Position numbers and translations under genes: made by a program
Assembly: GCA_964422365.1 (NCBI GenBank)
Contig: CAYRAV010000011.1
Coordinates: forward strand, 5,161-69,160
Source: CAYRAV01 sp964422365
GTDB taxonomy: Bacteria > Bacillota > Clostridia > Lachnospirales > Lachnospiraceae
Reading direction: 5' to 3'
DNA: 64,000 bases
Notes under the pieces: generated by a model
Databases searched by the model: none
Seen by the model: the letters and a program-made list of their open reading frames with translations, nothing else
Told to the model about the DNA's origin: nothing
Part shown: positions 44,707 to 53,121 of the stretch, in pieces
Position numbering within the stretch: position 1 is the stretch's first letter
Layout: each line of letters begins with the position of its first letter

Positions 44707-45537
44707 TTACTCCTGATGATTGCGAAATACTTCTATCATTTCTCTGGTCAGGCTTACTCCATCATTTATTTCAATGATTTCATTCCGCTGAACCCATACT
44801 GCCTCCGCTAATTCTTCTTTATCCATATGGATGTCATCTTTTCCGTCTAATTCTGCAAAATAACCTAACAACAAATTACTTGCACATCCCCACGGCTGGC
44901 TTTTATAATAGCGAATGTTTTTCACCTGAAGTCCGACTTCCTCCATCACTTCTCGTTTCACTGTTTCTTCCGCTGTTTCCCCAATTTCTACAAAACCAGC
45001 CACTAATGCATATTTCTTATATTCTCTTCCGGCATATTTTGTCATTAGAATTTTATCTTCATTTATAATTCCTACAATAACTGCCGGCGCAATTTGAGGA
45101 TAAATCCTATTATCACATTCTTTGCAATAAAGCATCCGCTCTCTGGTATCAAAAATAACTTTCTTTCCACATCTTCCACAATACTGATGATCCCGATACC
45201 ATACATATAAATGATATCCTGTATATAGAGCAAAGAGCAATTCTTGTGGTTTTTTATAACGCACTGCACTGATATTCTCATATGTATATCCCTCTATATG
45301 TTTTTCCCTGTTCCAATCTGCAAGAAAAAACTTTTGCTCATCTATAGAAAATAAATATTGCATCTCTTCCTCTCTCTCTGTCATTTCACGATAAATCGGA
45401 AAATGAATATTATTCTCCTTCTCCTCAATCTTTAACAGAACTTTTTCCTTATAAAAGCAAAAAATAATATTGTTATAATCAGGACCTTCATTTTTGTAAC
45501 TGTTATTAAATTTTTTTGGTAAAATATCTTGTATCAT
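44707..45537 (-). CDS. nudC: NAD+/NADH diphosphatase (NudC)
   Basis: 276 aa. Zinc ribbon 'YCGRCGKKVIFDTRERMLYC' continuing 'KECD' (about 131-155) followed by 'RIYPQIAPAVIVGI' and the NUDIX box 'GFVEIGETAEETVKREVMEEVGL' (read in part; G-x5-E-x7-REVMEEVGL). The 'SQPWGCASNLLLGYF' motif is the NudC SQPWPFPxS-type signature with changes (GCA for PFP). It hydrolyses NAD(H) or decaps NAD-RNA. No neighbour in operon. Confidence 0.92.
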   Translation of the reverse strand: MIQDILPKKFNNSYKNEGPDYNNIIFCFYKEKVLLKIEEKENNIHFPIYREMTEREEEMQYLFSIDEQKFFLADWNREKHIEGYTYENISAVRYKKPQELLFALYTGYHLYVWYRDHQYCGRCGKKVIFDTRERMLYCKECDNRIYPQIAPAVIVGIINEDKILMTKYAGREYKKYALVAGFVEIGETAEETVKREVMEEVGLQVKNIRYYKSQPWGCASNLLLGYFAELDGKDDIHMDKEELAEAVWVQRNEIIEINDGVSLTREMIEVFRNHQE

Positions 45538-45567
45538 AAATCTTCTCCTATCTTTCTATTTTTATGT

Positions 45568-45846
45568 TAGGTAATTGTGAAACTCCAGGTAACCTTAATT
45601 TATTTGTGCAGATTGTGTGCTATTTGCCCCAAATTTAATCGATGCAGCCGGATACAACTCATAAATTTGGAACAAATCTCCCACAAATTGTGACGCACAT
45701 CTTGTAACAAGCAATTTTCAAACACGCTCTGGTGCACCACCATAAATGAAAGTTATGAGATACATGTTGGAATACCTGAATTTAGTTTTTTGCTAAAGCA
45801 AAAAGGGTACTTTCATAGAAAGTAAATAGAGTTTCGCAATTGCCTA
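45568..45846. repeat. Composite repeat: outer palindrome G enclosing partial A and complete E
   Basis: Outer inverted pair TAGGTAATTGTGAAACTC (45568-45585) and GAGTTTCGCAATTGCCTA (45829-45846). Inside are the right part of a family A element (45601-45730, ending AATTTTCAAACACGCTCT) and a family E element (45731-45822), joined without spacer. Confidence 0.8.
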
Positions 45847-45942
45847 TATTTTTATGTTCTCTATATCATTTTATGCAATTGCCTTATTGGTGATTATATA
45901 ATTTGGTAAATTGTATTTTGACATATTATATCAGTTTTTGTC

Positions 45943-45969
45943 ACATTTTTCTATCTCTCACATATGATA
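45943..45969 (+). promoter_or_regulatory. Candidate sigma-K promoter of the Cys-rich protein gene
   Basis: AC at 45943-45944, 16-bp spacer, CATATGATA at 45961-45969: an exact fit to the known sigma-K consensus AC-N16-CATAnnnTA. It lies 47 bp ahead of the start codon. The motif is short, so chance occurrence is possible. Confidence 0.5.
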
Positions 45970-46015
45970 AAGTAGCAGATAACAAATCTGCTAAAAGTTT
46001 AAGGGGGAATTAAAT

Positions 46016-46927
46016 ATGGAAACGTATAACAATACAAACAACACAACTACAATTGAAGCAGCTGGACTAAGGGCAGGTGGACAAAATTCCTGCAATTGTG
46101 GAAATAGAGAAGAGAATGGAAACGGTGGATGCTGCAGAAACCGCGAAAACCGTGGAAATAGCGGAGGCTGCGGAAACCGCGAAGGACGCGGAAATAGCGG
46201 AGGCTGCGGAAACCGCGAAGGACGCGGAAATAATGGATGTTGCGGAAACCGCGAGGGCCGTGGAAATAGTGGAGGCTATGAAAACCATGAGGAGCGTGGA
46301 CGTGATGAAGACTGTGGATGCTGTGAAAATCACGAAAACACTTTTGAACAGCAACTCGGATTACAGTTTCTTCCATTATTATCAAACAGCTCAAACCCTT
46401 ATTTTCTAAATAAACTTGGACGTTATTTCAAAGGTCAGGGTTGTCAGACTAGAATCTCTGAAAACCAAAAAGCATACTATATCTTAAAAAATTCCCACAA
46501 AAGCAAACACAATATTTTTGTAAACAGCTATGATTTTGCCAACCTGTCAGGATCAGCTATTAAAGTAACCCTATATTGCTGTGGTGAATTATCTCCTTGT
46601 GCTGATTTTTCAGAAGAACATGGAATATCTGGAAACTCAACATGCTGTAACAGACAAAATAATACACCTGGAAAAATCTTAACAATAGATGGTACCTGCG
46701 AGAATCCAATTAAATGCGGCACTCCTATAACCACTTTCACTGTTGCGCCATATGAAACTTTTACCGGCACACCAGAAGGTTCTATTGCTCTAGGCAAAGG
46801 AGATATGTTAATTGCTGAATTGAGCGGCTTCTGCCCTCGTGAAACTGCTTACGCATCAGGATCTTTTGAATGGTGGTCAGAACCAATTGACAAATGCTCA
46901 CCTTTTGGCTTATCCTGTCCGAGATAA
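46016..46927 (+). CDS. Gly/Asn/Arg/Cys-repeat protein with C-terminal DUF6143-like domain, possible spore surface protein
   Basis: 303 aa, RBS AAGGGGGAATTAAAT. Residues 22-110 are tandem 'GGCGNREGRGNS' repeats with CC and CG pairs, arising from an imperfect 36-bp DNA repeat (46150-46290). The C-terminal half (about 125-303) is globular with more Cys pairs, 'NKLGRYFKGQG', 'HNIFVNSYDFANLSGSAIKV' and a final 'SGSFEWWSEP', which reminds me of DUF6143 proteins of Clostridia. That match is from memory and tentative. The Cys-rich repeats suit disulfide cross-linking in a spore coat, and the sigma-K-like promoter agrees. No signal peptide. Confidence 0.65.
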   Translation: METYNNTNNTTTIEAAGLRAGGQNSCNCGNREENGNGGCCRNRENRGNSGGCGNREGRGNSGGCGNREGRGNNGCCGNREGRGNSGGYENHEERGRDEDCGCCENHENTFEQQLGLQFLPLLSNSSNPYFLNKLGRYFKGQGCQTRISENQKAYYILKNSHKSKHNIFVNSYDFANLSGSAIKVTLYCCGELSPCADFSEEHGISGNSTCCNRQNNTPGKILTIDGTCENPIKCGTPITTFTVAPYETFTGTPEGSIALGKGDMLIAELSGFCPRETAYASGSFEWWSEPIDKCSPFGLSCPR

Positions 46928-46981
46928 CTTTATACTATAAAGTACCAAGAATCGCTCATTACTGTGCCTCCTAAAAATAAG

Positions 46982-47003
46982 GGCTGCTGCAAATGCAGCA
47001 GCC
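46982..47003. terminator. Bidirectional terminator between the Cys-rich gene and the CDF gene
   Basis: GGCTGCTGC-AAAT-GCAGCAGCC, a perfect 9-bp stem, has T-rich flanks on both strands, serving the two convergent genes. Confidence 0.9.
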
Positions 47004-47029
47004 TGGTTTATTTTGCATATCATTGTTTG

Positions 47030-47926
47030 TTATGCCGGATTCACATGTACCATACAATGTTTTACCATAGGAAATTCTTTTTCAATAACGTCATGTACTC
47101 TTTCTGCAATCTGATGTGTTTCATTTAAAGGTTTTGTTCCATCTGCGGCAATTTCAATATCTACATAGATTTTTGCACCAAATAGCCTGGTTTTCATTTC
47201 ATCAATCCGAACAACCCCTTCCTGATTCTCAATCACACTCCGCATTTTTTGTATTGTTTCCTGATCACAAGATTTATCTACCATTTTGTCAATCGAATCT
47301 TTGAAAATATCATATGCTGCCTTTTCAATAAAGATACAAATTACCACACTTGCTACCGGATCTAATATAGGAAATCCAAGTCTTGCTCCTAATATACCAA
47401 TAAATGCACCAATTGATGATAGTGCATCAGAACGATGATGCCATGCATCAGCCATTAATGCACCAGAATGAATTCTTTTTGCTGCCATTCTGGTATACCA
47501 GTACATCCACTCTTTCATTCCAACAGATACAATAGCGGCAGCAAGTGCCAGCATACCAGGTATCTGTAATTCTCCATCATTACCTGCTATAATTTTTTCA
47601 ATTCCCTGCAGTCCAATTCCAATACCTGTTAATGCCAATACTACTGCTAATATAATAGATGCAACACATTCTAACCGTTCATGCCCATACTGGTGTTCAT
47701 CATCTGATTTCTTATTAGAAATATTTACACCAATCATAACAACAACTGTACTGAATACATCCGAGGCGGAATGTACTGCATCAGAAATCATGGCTTCCGA
47801 ATGTGCGGTGAAACCTACAATTAATTTCAAAAGTGACAATCCTGCGTTAATCATAACACTTATAATGGAAACCTTCATTGCAATATTCTTTTCTATGTTC
47901 CCCTCTTTCTCTTTTCTCCGTTTCAT
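47030..47926 (-). CDS. Cation diffusion facilitator family transporter
   Basis: 298 aa from ATG at 47924-47926, selected for AAGGGGAGATTGGTA upstream. Six helices with metal-site motifs 'SDAVHSASDVFST' (HxxxD) in helix 2 and 'ADAWHHRSDALSS' (HHxxD) in helix 5, then a C-terminal cytoplasmic metal-binding domain ('EGVVRIDEMKTR', 'VKHCMVHVNP'). It exports divalent metals such as Zn, Fe or Mn by proton antiport; the site residues do not fix the metal. Confidence 0.93.
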   Translation of the reverse strand: MKRRKEKEGNIEKNIAMKVSIISVMINAGLSLLKLIVGFTAHSEAMISDAVHSASDVFSTVVVMIGVNISNKKSDDEHQYGHERLECVASIILAVVLALTGIGIGLQGIEKIIAGNDGELQIPGMLALAAAIVSVGMKEWMYWYTRMAAKRIHSGALMADAWHHRSDALSSIGAFIGILGARLGFPILDPVASVVICIFIEKAAYDIFKDSIDKMVDKSCDQETIQKMRSVIENQEGVVRIDEMKTRLFGAKIYVDIEIAADGTKPLNETHQIAERVHDVIEKEFPMVKHCMVHVNPA

Positions 47927-47972
47927 TACCAATCTCCCCTTCCTATTCACTTTCCAAATTGCCAATCCACTT

Positions 47973-48125
47973 AGGAACTGTTAAGGAATAACTTTTCATA
48001 TTGCTGTCTTTTTTGATAACACCACTTAAAAATCAGTTACATAGCCCGCTATGCACCTGATTTTTGAGTGGCACTCTTGAAAAAAATCCTGTGCACTATT
48101 TAAAAATTATTTCTTAACAATTCCT
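47973..48125. repeat. Family D element (inverted relative to 17912-18065)
   Basis: Starts AGGAACTGTTAAGGAATAAC and ends with ATTTCTTAACAATTCCTT; the centre 'ACATAGCCCGCTATGC' matches the der-side copy. About 47 bp upstream of the CDF start codon. Confidence 0.85.
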
Positions 48126-48151
48126 TACCTCATTGCATATATGAGAATAAA

Positions 48152-48197
48152 AAAACATCTATGGAACAAATAGTAAACTACTGTCCCACAGATGTTA
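48152..48197 (-). terminator. Terminator downstream of thiD
   Basis: On the minus strand AACATCTGTGGGACA pairs with TGTTCCATAGATGTT (two mismatches) and is followed by a seven-T run. Confidence 0.7.
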
Positions 48198-48309
48198 TAT
48201 TCACCATCTGCTGCCACATAATGCGGCCCGGCTTCATGGATTCTGCTTTATCCATTGCCTGCTCAGTTTGTACTGTAAATTCATATGCAGTGCAAAGAGT
48301 ATTATTCAT
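48178..48309 (-). CDS. Possible small protein (43 aa) after thiD
   Basis: ATG at 48307-48309 to TAG at 48178-48180. The peptide starts 'MNNTLCTAYEFTVQTEQAMD', is hydrophilic and mixed in composition, and contains 'KAESMKPGRIMWQQM'. The nearest AAGGA is about 17 nt upstream, too far for a good RBS, and the 3' end enters the terminator stem. It may be a genuine short protein or a chance frame. Confidence 0.2.
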   Translation of the reverse strand: MNNTLCTAYEFTVQTEQAMDKAESMKPGRIMWQQMVNITSVGQ

Positions 48310-48346
48310 ATGATATCAGATTTATCCTTCTTCGTCAATATATTTT

Positions 48347-49126
48347 TTACAATCCAACCATATGATTAAGCGGACCGTTTCCTTTTCCCAGATTCAGATT
48401 ATCTTTTAAGGCACTAGAAATATATTTTTTTGCATTTCCCACACTTTCTTTCAAAGTATTTCCTATCGCAAGATTACTTGCAATTGCTGAAGATAATGTA
48501 CATCCTGTTCCATGTGTATTAGGATTCTCTATTTTTTCACCATAAAACCATGTAATTTCTCCTTTTTCATATAACAAATCATTTGCATCATTTAAGCTAT
48601 GCCCTCCCTTTACCAAAACTGCTCCATTACACTTTTTAGAAATTATTTCAGCCGCACAAACCATATCCTGCATATTCTCTATTTTCATTCCGCTTAATAC
48701 CTCTGCTTCTTGAATATTAGGAGTAATGATTGCCGCCAAAGGCAATAAATACTCTATCAACAACCGCTGTGCTTCCTCAGCCAGCAGTCTGCTTCCGCTT
48801 GTAGAAATCATAACCGGATCTAATACAATATTCTTTGCCTTATACTTTCTTAACTGTGCTGCAATTACTTTTATCAATCCACCAGAAGATACCATACCAA
48901 TTTTTACTGCATCCGGAAAAATGTCCTCAAAAATACAAAACAGTTGTTTTTCCAGAAAATCTTCTGCTACATCCATTACGCCATATACATTTGTTGTATT
49001 TTGTGCTGTTAATGCTGTAATGGCACTCATAGCATATAATTTATGTGCTGTAATCGTCTTAATATCTGCTTGTATTCCTGCACCACCACTGCAATCACTT
49101 CCTGCAATTGTTAATACCTTTTTCAT
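48347..49126 (-). CDS. thiD: Hydroxymethylpyrimidine kinase / phosphomethylpyrimidine kinase
   Basis: 259 aa. Ribokinase fold: 'VLTIAGSDCSGGAGIQADIK', 'YAMSAITALTAQNT', 'DPVMISTSGSRLL', 'ITPNIQEAEVLSG', 'VLVKGGHS' and 'NTHGTGCTLSSAIASNLA', with the anion hole and catalytic Cys/Gly. It phosphorylates HMP and HMP-P for thiamine synthesis. thiE is 231 bp upstream in the same direction; thiC, thiG and thiM are not present. I find no TPP riboswitch ahead of either gene. Confidence 0.93.
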   Translation of the reverse strand: MKKVLTIAGSDCSGGAGIQADIKTITAHKLYAMSAITALTAQNTTNVYGVMDVAEDFLEKQLFCIFEDIFPDAVKIGMVSSGGLIKVIAAQLRKYKAKNIVLDPVMISTSGSRLLAEEAQRLLIEYLLPLAAIITPNIQEAEVLSGMKIENMQDMVCAAEIISKKCNGAVLVKGGHSLNDANDLLYEKGEITWFYGEKIENPNTHGTGCTLSSAIASNLAIGNTLKESVGNAKKYISSALKDNLNLGKGNGPLNHMVGL

Positions 49127-49357
49127 TATTTACACCAAATCTGTCAATCACAAAACCACTTGTAATTGATAGACACAAACACAAGGGGTAAGAAATGTGT
49201 GTTTGCATATGTTCCCTTTCTTCTATTTTTCTTTTACCCTTTTCTCTATTTCCACTTTACTAATTGATTCCTGCTAAAGCGTGTTTACTTCACCTACGAC
49301 TGCTGCAAAAATCAAATATTTCACCAAATACTATATTCAAACTTGATGTCCCACTGC

Positions 49358-50011
49358 TCACAGCAGAGTATTTGACTGAATTTTAAAAAATTCTTCCTTT
49401 AGTTCAACTGCTGCTTTTTTTATATCTTTTTGGGCAATTACTGACGAAACTACTGCCAGTCCATTCACACCAACCCCCTCAAAATCTTTTACCCTATCTT
49501 TATTAATACCTCCAATCACTACAATAGGCATTGTTACCTTTTCTCTGATTTTTCTTAGTTCCTCCATCGTGACCGGCTTTGTGTCCTTTTTTGTATTTGT
49601 GGCATATATAGCACCCACACCAATATAATCCGCTCCATCTTTTTGTGCCTGTTCTGCCTCTTTCACTGTTCTTGCAGATACACCCATAATTTTTCCATTC
49701 CCTAATAAATTTCTCACAATATCCGCTGGCAAATCACTCTGTCCCACATGAACTCCGTCAGCATCCACCGCCAATGCAATGTCCACACGGTCATTAATAA
49801 TAAATGGTACTTGATATTTATCTGTAATTTTTTTTACATTACATGCAGTTTCATAAAAATCTTTTGAAGAACATTTCTTCTCTCTTAACTGTATCATTGT
49901 ACAACCGCCTAATATTGCCTGTTCTACTGCCTCTTCAATAGTTTCTGTGCTCATCAAATCTCTGTCTGTACATAAATATAATGTATAATCTGTGTTTTTT
50001 TTATTCTTCAT
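49358..50011 (-). CDS. thiE: Thiamine phosphate synthase
   Basis: 217 aa from ATG at 50009-50011. TIM barrel with 'LYLCTDRDLM', 'GGCTMIQLREKKCSSKDF', 'FIINDRVDIALAVDADGVHVGQSDLP' (read in part), 'IMGVSARTVKEAEQA', 'DYIGVGAIYATNTKKD' and 'PIVVIGGINKDRV'. It joins HMP-PP and HET-P to form thiamine phosphate. Salvage with ThiD is implied because the de novo genes are absent from the window. Confidence 0.94.
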   Translation of the reverse strand: MKNKKNTDYTLYLCTDRDLMSTETIEEAVEQAILGGCTMIQLREKKCSSKDFYETACNVKKITDKYQVPFIINDRVDIALAVDADGVHVGQSDLPADIVRNLLGNGKIMGVSARTVKEAEQAQKDGADYIGVGAIYATNTKKDTKPVTMEELRKIREKVTMPIVVIGGINKDRVKDFEGVGVNGLAVVSSVIAQKDIKKAAVELKEEFFKIQSNTLL

Positions 50012-50053
50012 CAAACTCTAACCTCTTTTCTATCATTGTTTTTCCAAAACACC

Positions 50054-50740
50054 TTACAAATGCAGCCTTTTTTTCAACTCACCCAACATTTGTTCTCCCT
50101 GAAATACAAGAACGGCAGCCAAAAACAAAATACTAGAAGCTGCACACAACAAAGAGGGAAATACAATCGTTATCATACCAAATCCATAAAACAGAATAGG
50201 TACAATGCCAAATATACTGCCAAGAACAAGATAGATCAAATAATCTTCCAATTCGCTGTATACAATTTTACTCATTACCATTATTCCCATCAATGCAGCC
50301 ATACATGAAATCGGAACTACAAAATTAATGGACCAGCAGTTCCACCCCGTATAATAATCCCATATTATAGAAATAACGGATATAATAACTACCTGATATA
50401 ATATATTTTTTCCTATGTTTTTCCGTTTTGCAAAAATAAAAAAAAGCATTACCCAGAAGCATACAATTCCTGCCAGTACAATCCACGCCCATATTATATC
50501 TGGTGTAAATAATAAGTTCAAAAAAAATGTAACTACAACTACTGCAATAGAAAGAAATACCATAATCTTGAAAAACATATGATATTTTTCATATATAGTA
50601 GGTATATACGGAAAAATATCTTCCTGTTCGGTTTTTCTTTTATTTTCTGCCGTTTCTACCTCTTTTAATTCTCTTTGGCATAATGGACAGTAACTTCTGT
50701 TTCCTAATACTGTTGTTTTACACTTCACACAATATTTCAT
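50054..50740 (-). CDS. Zinc-ribbon six-helix membrane protein (DUF6320-like)
   Basis: 228 aa. N-terminal zinc ribbon 'MKYCVKCKTTVLGNRSYCPL' followed by C (CxxC...CPLC), a charged linker (25-45) and about six membrane helices (roughly 58-80, 83-103, 112-130, 137-156, 165-183, 186-210), ending 'GELKKRLHL'. The match to DUF6320 is from memory. The function is unknown. It follows the acyltransferase gene by 9 bp, so the two are almost certainly cotranscribed. Confidence 0.7.
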   Translation of the reverse strand: MKYCVKCKTTVLGNRSYCPLCQRELKEVETAENKRKTEQEDIFPYIPTIYEKYHMFFKIMVFLSIAVVVVTFFLNLLFTPDIIWAWIVLAGIVCFWVMLFFIFAKRKNIGKNILYQVVIISVISIIWDYYTGWNCWSINFVVPISCMAALMGIMVMSKIVYSELEDYLIYLVLGSIFGIVPILFYGFGMITIVFPSLLCAASSILFLAAVLVFQGEQMLGELKKRLHL

Positions 50741-50749
50741 GCTTTTCCC

Positions 50750-52045
50750 TCATTCCTCTTCCCACTGATTTGTTACAATTTCTACAGCAATACCACGGCT
50801 GGTTAATTTTCGAAAAAAATTCTTTTCCAACTCTGTACTCACAAATGGTGATGTAAAACTCATTGTTATGTTATCTCCAAAAGAACACATGCAAACCTGA
50901 GATTTTGATGTGCTTATGAATACATCAAACAAATGAATGTATTGTTCTAATTGTCTTGGCATACTAACTTTTCCTATATTAGAAATTGCAAATGTATATT
51001 TTCTTTCTGAAACTTGGTATCCAATCCACATAAAAAAATCTTTTATAACCAAAGGCACCACTCTTGCAAAAGGGTTTCTCTCTAAACTCCCCAAAGCATA
51101 TAATCTTTCTCTTAATTTTTCTTCTGTCAATTCATTTTTAAAACATTCTTCTACCTTTTCTATAATGTCTTCAAATTCTCCTGAATTTTTTTCAAAATCA
51201 TATACAACATCTATTGTACCAAAAAAATTCCGTGCTGATTCTGATTTGAAATAATTTCTTAGATTCACAGGAACCACTATGCCAACCGGATTTTTTTTAT
51301 CCCGCACCGTCATAAATTCACCAATCGATTCAATCAGTAGTGCAGTTAAAAATACAGTAATTGTTGTATGATATTCTTCCACAGCCTCCTTTAATCTTTT
51401 TAAGGAAAATGTTCCACGAATAACTTTCATTCTATACTCTGACAGTTTGGTTCCTCTAATCTTATAGGCATTATATTTTTTTTCAACCTTTTGTTTCTGT
51501 TTGCTTTTGTTTTTTCTTTTTTTTTCATAATAACGGTCGAAACTATCATCTACTTTCTGCATGGTAGACGCATCATAATCTAACGAAATTTCCTGTCCTC
51601 TTAATTCTTTTTCATGAAGCAATAAAAGATAATGGTACACCAATGTTCGCAAAAAAGCCAGTGCCCCTGTTCCATCTGTCAGGGAATGGTACACTTCCAA
51701 ATTAATCCTTCTTTTATAATATGAAACATCAAATAATAAACTTTTTTTATTTGGATCATATAAAGGTGCACAGGGTTCTCTATTTTCTATATGAACAATG
51801 GCCTTTCTCTCACTATTTTCTAAATAATACCAGAACAAACCTCTGCGCATTACTGTTTGAAAAACCGGAAATTCTTTTAAGGTATCATTTAATGCCTTCT
51901 GCAATTTTTCTTCCTTTACCTCTTCGTTTAGTTCACATACAAAACGAAATACTTTTGTATCCTGCTTTTTTGTCGTTGCCGGAAATATTTTTGCAGCATT
52001 GTCCAAACGAATCCATTGGGCATTTTTTTTCTTATTTTTCATCAT
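50750..52045 (-). CDS. Condensation-domain / alcohol-acetyltransferase-like acyltransferase
   Basis: 431 aa from ATG at 52043-52045 with GGAGGAAGAAG upstream; the reading frame open further to 52180 overlaps the preceding gene and is not used. CoA-dependent acyltransferase fold with active-site HxxxDG: 'LEVYHSLTDGTGALAFL' (about 119-135). Other blocks are 'VGIVVPVNLRNYFKSES' and 'FTFAISNIGK'-like 'YTFAISNIGKVSMPRQ'. It belongs near alcohol acetyltransferases and WES/PapA-like enzymes; substrate unknown. It overlaps the end of the hydrolase gene by 14 bp. Confidence 0.78.
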   Translation of the reverse strand: MMKNKKKNAQWIRLDNAAKIFPATTKKQDTKVFRFVCELNEEVKEEKLQKALNDTLKEFPVFQTVMRRGLFWYYLENSERKAIVHIENREPCAPLYDPNKKSLLFDVSYYKRRINLEVYHSLTDGTGALAFLRTLVYHYLLLLHEKELRGQEISLDYDASTMQKVDDSFDRYYEKKRKNKSKQKQKVEKKYNAYKIRGTKLSEYRMKVIRGTFSLKRLKEAVEEYHTTITVFLTALLIESIGEFMTVRDKKNPVGIVVPVNLRNYFKSESARNFFGTIDVVYDFEKNSGEFEDIIEKVEECFKNELTEEKLRERLYALGSLERNPFARVVPLVIKDFFMWIGYQVSERKYTFAISNIGKVSMPRQLEQYIHLFDVFISTSKSQVCMCSFGDNITMSFTSPFVSTELEKNFFRKLTSRGIAVEIVTNQWEEE

Positions 52046-52979
52046 CTTCTTCCTCCATGTTTCCGTTAACAAATTTTTTAATCCAGCTGCAGCATTTTCT
52101 AACCGGCTTATATTTATGTGAAAGCGAAAAAAAACCATGTAATACATCTGATACCCGGTAAGTAACAACTTCATTGCCAAATTCTTTTAATTTTTCTCCA
52201 TAAGCCTCCCCTTCATCACGTAACGGATCAAATTCAGCAGTAATAATCATTGTTTTTGGCTGATTAGATAAATCCTCCGCAAGCAGGGGTGCAAAGTATG
52301 GATTTTCTCTATCTGCTTCTGTTCTTCCATACATATCCATATAATCACACAATTTTTTTATCGTCAATAGATAATCTGTTCCATTTTCCCGAATAGATTC
52401 AAATGGCGAATTTTCTGTAAAATCATTATTAACAGCAGGATAAATCAATACCTGCCTCTTAGGCAGAAACTCCCCTCTATCTCTTGCCATAATAGATAGT
52501 GCAGCTGCCAGATTGCCTCCTGCACTATCCCCAATTAATGTAATCTGTTCCTGACTAATTCCAAAAAACTCCTCTGAATGAGCAAAAATATCTTTTGCCA
52601 CATAATAACAATCCTCTAAGCCGCATGGAAATGGATGTTCTGGTGCCAGACGATAATCAACAGACACAACATTGCAGCCTGTTGTGCTTGATAAATTTGC
52701 ACATACATTATTATAACTGTCAATATTTCCTGTAACCCAGCCGCCTCCATGAAAGAAAAGCAGAATAGGTCTTATCTTTTCATCCACTGAAAAGATTCGT
52801 ACCGGAATTTCGTGATTTTCAAATACGACTTTATGGTCCCACGTTTTATAAAATGGTTTTAAATAATATGGATGTGTGATATTTTCCACTTTCCTAACCA
52901 GTTTATAATTCTTCTTCAGATTAATGTCCGGATAGGAAAGTGCCTTTAATGCTCTTTGCATTGCTTTATTTAATGCCAT
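52032..52979 (-). CDS. Alpha/beta hydrolase (hormone-sensitive-lipase type esterase)
   Basis: 315 aa, RBS GGAGGAGTTTT. Oxyanion motif 'LFFHGGGWVTGN' (about 73-84), nucleophile in 'ITLIGDSAGGNLAAALS', acid in 'AEFDPLRDEGEAYG', and His in 'VLHGFFSLSHKY'. It should cleave acyl esters in the cytoplasm. The Glu/Asp-rich C-terminus 'NMEEEDDEK' overlaps the acyltransferase start, so the ester-making and ester-cleaving enzymes are coupled. Confidence 0.88.
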   Translation of the reverse strand: MALNKAMQRALKALSYPDINLKKNYKLVRKVENITHPYYLKPFYKTWDHKVVFENHEIPVRIFSVDEKIRPILLFFHGGGWVTGNIDSYNNVCANLSSTTGCNVVSVDYRLAPEHPFPCGLEDCYYVAKDIFAHSEEFFGISQEQITLIGDSAGGNLAAALSIMARDRGEFLPKRQVLIYPAVNNDFTENSPFESIRENGTDYLLTIKKLCDYMDMYGRTEADRENPYFAPLLAEDLSNQPKTMIITAEFDPLRDEGEAYGEKLKEFGNEVVTYRVSDVLHGFFSLSHKYKPVRKCCSWIKKFVNGNMEEEDDEK

Positions 52980-53030
52980 AAAACTCCTCCATTAAATATA
53001 ATTTTTAGCCAACGTTGAACTACAGCAAAA

Positions 53031-53080
53031 AACGAATTGTTATACCAGATTATAACAATCTGTTCATACAACAATTCGTT
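53031..53080 (-). terminator. Terminator after mecA
   Basis: AACGAATTGTTAT (53031-53043) pairs with ACAACAATTCGTT (53068-53080), with an internal palindrome in the loop and TTTTTT on the minus-strand side. Confidence 0.75.
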
Positions 53081-53121
53081 CATTTTTTCATTACTCCGCC
53101 AATGCGGTTCTATTCACACAT

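Noticed and set aside
46047..46394. His/Phe/Arg-rich and Ser/Ala-rich open frames antisense to the Cys-rich gene
   Set aside because: They arise because the repetitive plus-strand codons leave the complement open. No RBS is present, and the plus-strand gene has a good RBS and promoter.
49127..50053. TPP riboswitch ahead of thiD or thiE
   Set aside because: I looked for the conserved CUGAGA and surrounding stems on the minus strand and did not find them; the thiE upstream gap is only 42 bp.
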